Positions 62,850 through 64,000 of a stretch of DNA of 64,000 bases are shown piece after piece. Origin of the DNA: Arcticibacterium luteifluviistationis (GTDB lineage Bacteria > Bacteroidota > Bacteroidia > Cytophagales > Spirosomataceae). The stretch's first letter is position 1; the number at the start of each line of letters is the position of its first letter. Under the pieces are notes generated by a model that had not been told where the DNA came from, searched no databases, and saw only the letters and a program-made list of their open reading frames with translations. Location: contig NZ_CP029480.1 in assembly GCF_003258705.1 (NCBI RefSeq), positions 1,922,001 to 1,986,000 on the forward strand. Reading direction: 5' to 3'. The translations under genes were made by a program, and so were the position numbers.

Positions 62850-63893
62850 ATGAAACAATTTATCTACACAGTTCTAACATTAAGTTTATTATTCTCTTGC
62901 GGTAAAACTACTGAGGAGGATGCTATAGAGCCAACTCCAGATTCAAGTACTTTATTTACGGTTGAAACTCTGACGGGTTTTGACAACATTGAAGGTTTTG
63001 ATGTCACTGGAATTAGATCAATGGTATTTGATTCAAAAGATAATCTTTATTTCACTGCCGACGGTTCTATCAATGTTTTTAAAATGTCTCCTGATGGCAC
63101 TATGACTACGCTTCCTTATTCTTCCGAAGATATTTTCAAATTTGACAGGCCAAGTAACCTTTTTATGGGGGCTAATGACGAGTTGTGTATTACAGGATAT
63201 TATCAAAAAGCAGATGTACTTTATTTTTCTTATAAAGAAGGTGGAGAGATAGAAGCAGTGCCAAATCCTTTTGCAGGACCAGATGATTTCTATTCGCTTA
63301 TTTCTTTTTTAAGTAGTGATGAAGCAGGGAATAATATCCTTGGGTATAATTCTAGCGTTTATAAGGCTGAAGGCACTAATTGGGTTAAAATTATGGACGA
63401 TATAGAGCTCAGAGGTTTTCAAACAGAAGGTAATATTTTTGCGACTGGAGGAGGAAGAAACTATTTTAAGTTAGTCTGGTCTGAGGCTTTAATGAATGAT
63501 GCCGTACTTGCTTATTTTGATGCTAATAATCAGAAAGTGTACGTCCATTCTGAGACGTTTAGCTTTGGTGATGAGACAGCCTTTAATTACGGTGATGGGA
63601 AGTTGCCTGAGGCTTTTATTGACGAAGTGAGTTTATTGACCGCGAATGCGGAAGGTGATTTATACTTTTTTGATGAAATAGATTTAAGTGGGCGAGTAAG
63701 GCTTAGAAAGCTGACCATGGATGGGCAACTAAGCACTCTTGCTGGTGGTTTGATAATAGATAGTAATGTTGACGGAACGGGTTCAGAAGCTGGTTTTCAG
63801 TATTTATCTGCCATGGCTATAAACAGTAAAGGAGAGATTTATATTAGCTGTAGTGATGGATTAAGACTAGCTAAAGAAGCAAGTTCTAATTGA
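62850..63893 (+). CDS. NHL/SMP-30-like beta-propeller lipoprotein
   Basis: A 347-residue lipoprotein (LLFSC, Cys17) followed by an acidic Pro/Thr linker (EPTPDS) and a beta-propeller. Repeat cores of the NHL/SMP-30 type are seen: GIRSMVFDSKDNLYFTADGSINVFKMSPDG, ANAEGDLYFFDEIDLSGRVRLRKLTMDGQLSTLAGG, and FQYLSAMAINSKGEIYISCSDGLRL. It probably binds a ligand or protein at the outer membrane or in the periplasm; no catalytic residues can be assigned. The last 107 bp of the window after it show nothing I can call. Confidence 0.78.
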   Translation: MKQFIYTVLTLSLLFSCGKTTEEDAIEPTPDSSTLFTVETLTGFDNIEGFDVTGIRSMVFDSKDNLYFTADGSINVFKMSPDGTMTTLPYSSEDIFKFDRPSNLFMGANDELCITGYYQKADVLYFSYKEGGEIEAVPNPFAGPDDFYSLISFLSSDEAGNNILGYNSSVYKAEGTNWVKIMDDIELRGFQTEGNIFATGGGRNYFKLVWSEALMNDAVLAYFDANNQKVYVHSETFSFGDETAFNYGDGKLPEAFIDEVSLLTANAEGDLYFFDEIDLSGRVRLRKLTMDGQLSTLAGGLIIDSNVDGTGSEAGFQYLSAMAINSKGEIYISCSDGLRLAKEASSN

Positions 63894-64000
63894 TAGTTTA
63901 AGTCAATAAATAAAATCAGAATTACAGAATTTGCAGAAATAGAGCTACTTATAATCTTGTTTGTAGTGATAGAAACCATACATTTCATAATTTTGATAAC

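Overview
The window looks like chromosomal DNA from an AT-rich (roughly 35-37 % GC) Bacteroidota bacterium, most likely of the order Cytophagales. The evidence is type IX secretion system (T9SS) sorting domains on several secreted proteins, a SusC/SusD pair, PorP/SprF-type outer-membrane proteins beside a giant adhesin, a TonB receptor paired with a DUF4249 lipoprotein, a LytS/LytTR two-component pair, and TAnnTTTG promoter boxes in place of sigma70 -10 boxes. The genus cannot be fixed from the sequence. No rRNA, tRNA, CRISPR array, phage or intact transposase gene was recognised.

Layout. 1-6.2 kb: the 3' end of a large T9SS-exported protein, an antisense-overlapping SpoU/TrmH RNA methyltransferase, an unknown secreted protein, a GH16 beta-glucanase, a Tat-exported sugar isomerase and a lamin-tail-domain surface protein. 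6.3-16.5 kb: SusC, SusD, a terminator, then a lipoprotein with FG-GAP repeats and an ASPIC/UnbV domain, facing a c-heme FG-GAP lipoprotein; together these look like an outer-membrane glycan or macromolecule uptake unit. 16.7-22.9 kb: a TonB receptor with its DUF4249 partner, and a T9SS-exported SGNH esterase. 22.9-28.8 kb: the 2-oxoglutarate dehydrogenase genes odhA-odhB with lpd. 28.9-42.5 kb: a gliding/adhesin module made of a giant DUF11/Ig-repeat adhesin, two PorP/SprF proteins and a TPR-OmpA protein, with an unusual coupled leader ORF before the adhesin. 42.6-48.5 kb: a gluzincin-like barrel protein, an FAD oxidoreductase, cmk, yceI and miaA. 48.5-52.1 kb: a DUF4230 protein and a T9SS-exported protein. 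52.1-57.7 kb: a recombined region with a duplicated gene tail, an inverted-repeat element, a LytS-type kinase, phased operator-like repeats, a LytTR regulator overlapping a ChbG-type deacetylase, and a GH18 chitinase. 57.7-64 kb: a small lipoprotein, a frameshifted SUMF1-fold gene coupled to a DGF-repeat secreted protein, arsC-like, argS, and a beta-propeller lipoprotein.

The most interesting items are: three ACCAT direct repeats at exact 21-bp spacing between the LytTR and LytS genes; a 7-nt deletion that appears to have split the SUMF1-like gene; an orphan copy of the deacetylase gene's 3' end next to an inverted-repeat element; an ATGA-coupled leader ORF with a strong Shine-Dalgarno upstream of the giant adhesin; and a strikingly constant 24-26 nt distance between TAnnTTTG boxes and start codons. 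I do not claim a wholly new system; each of these is an inference that needs the stated check.
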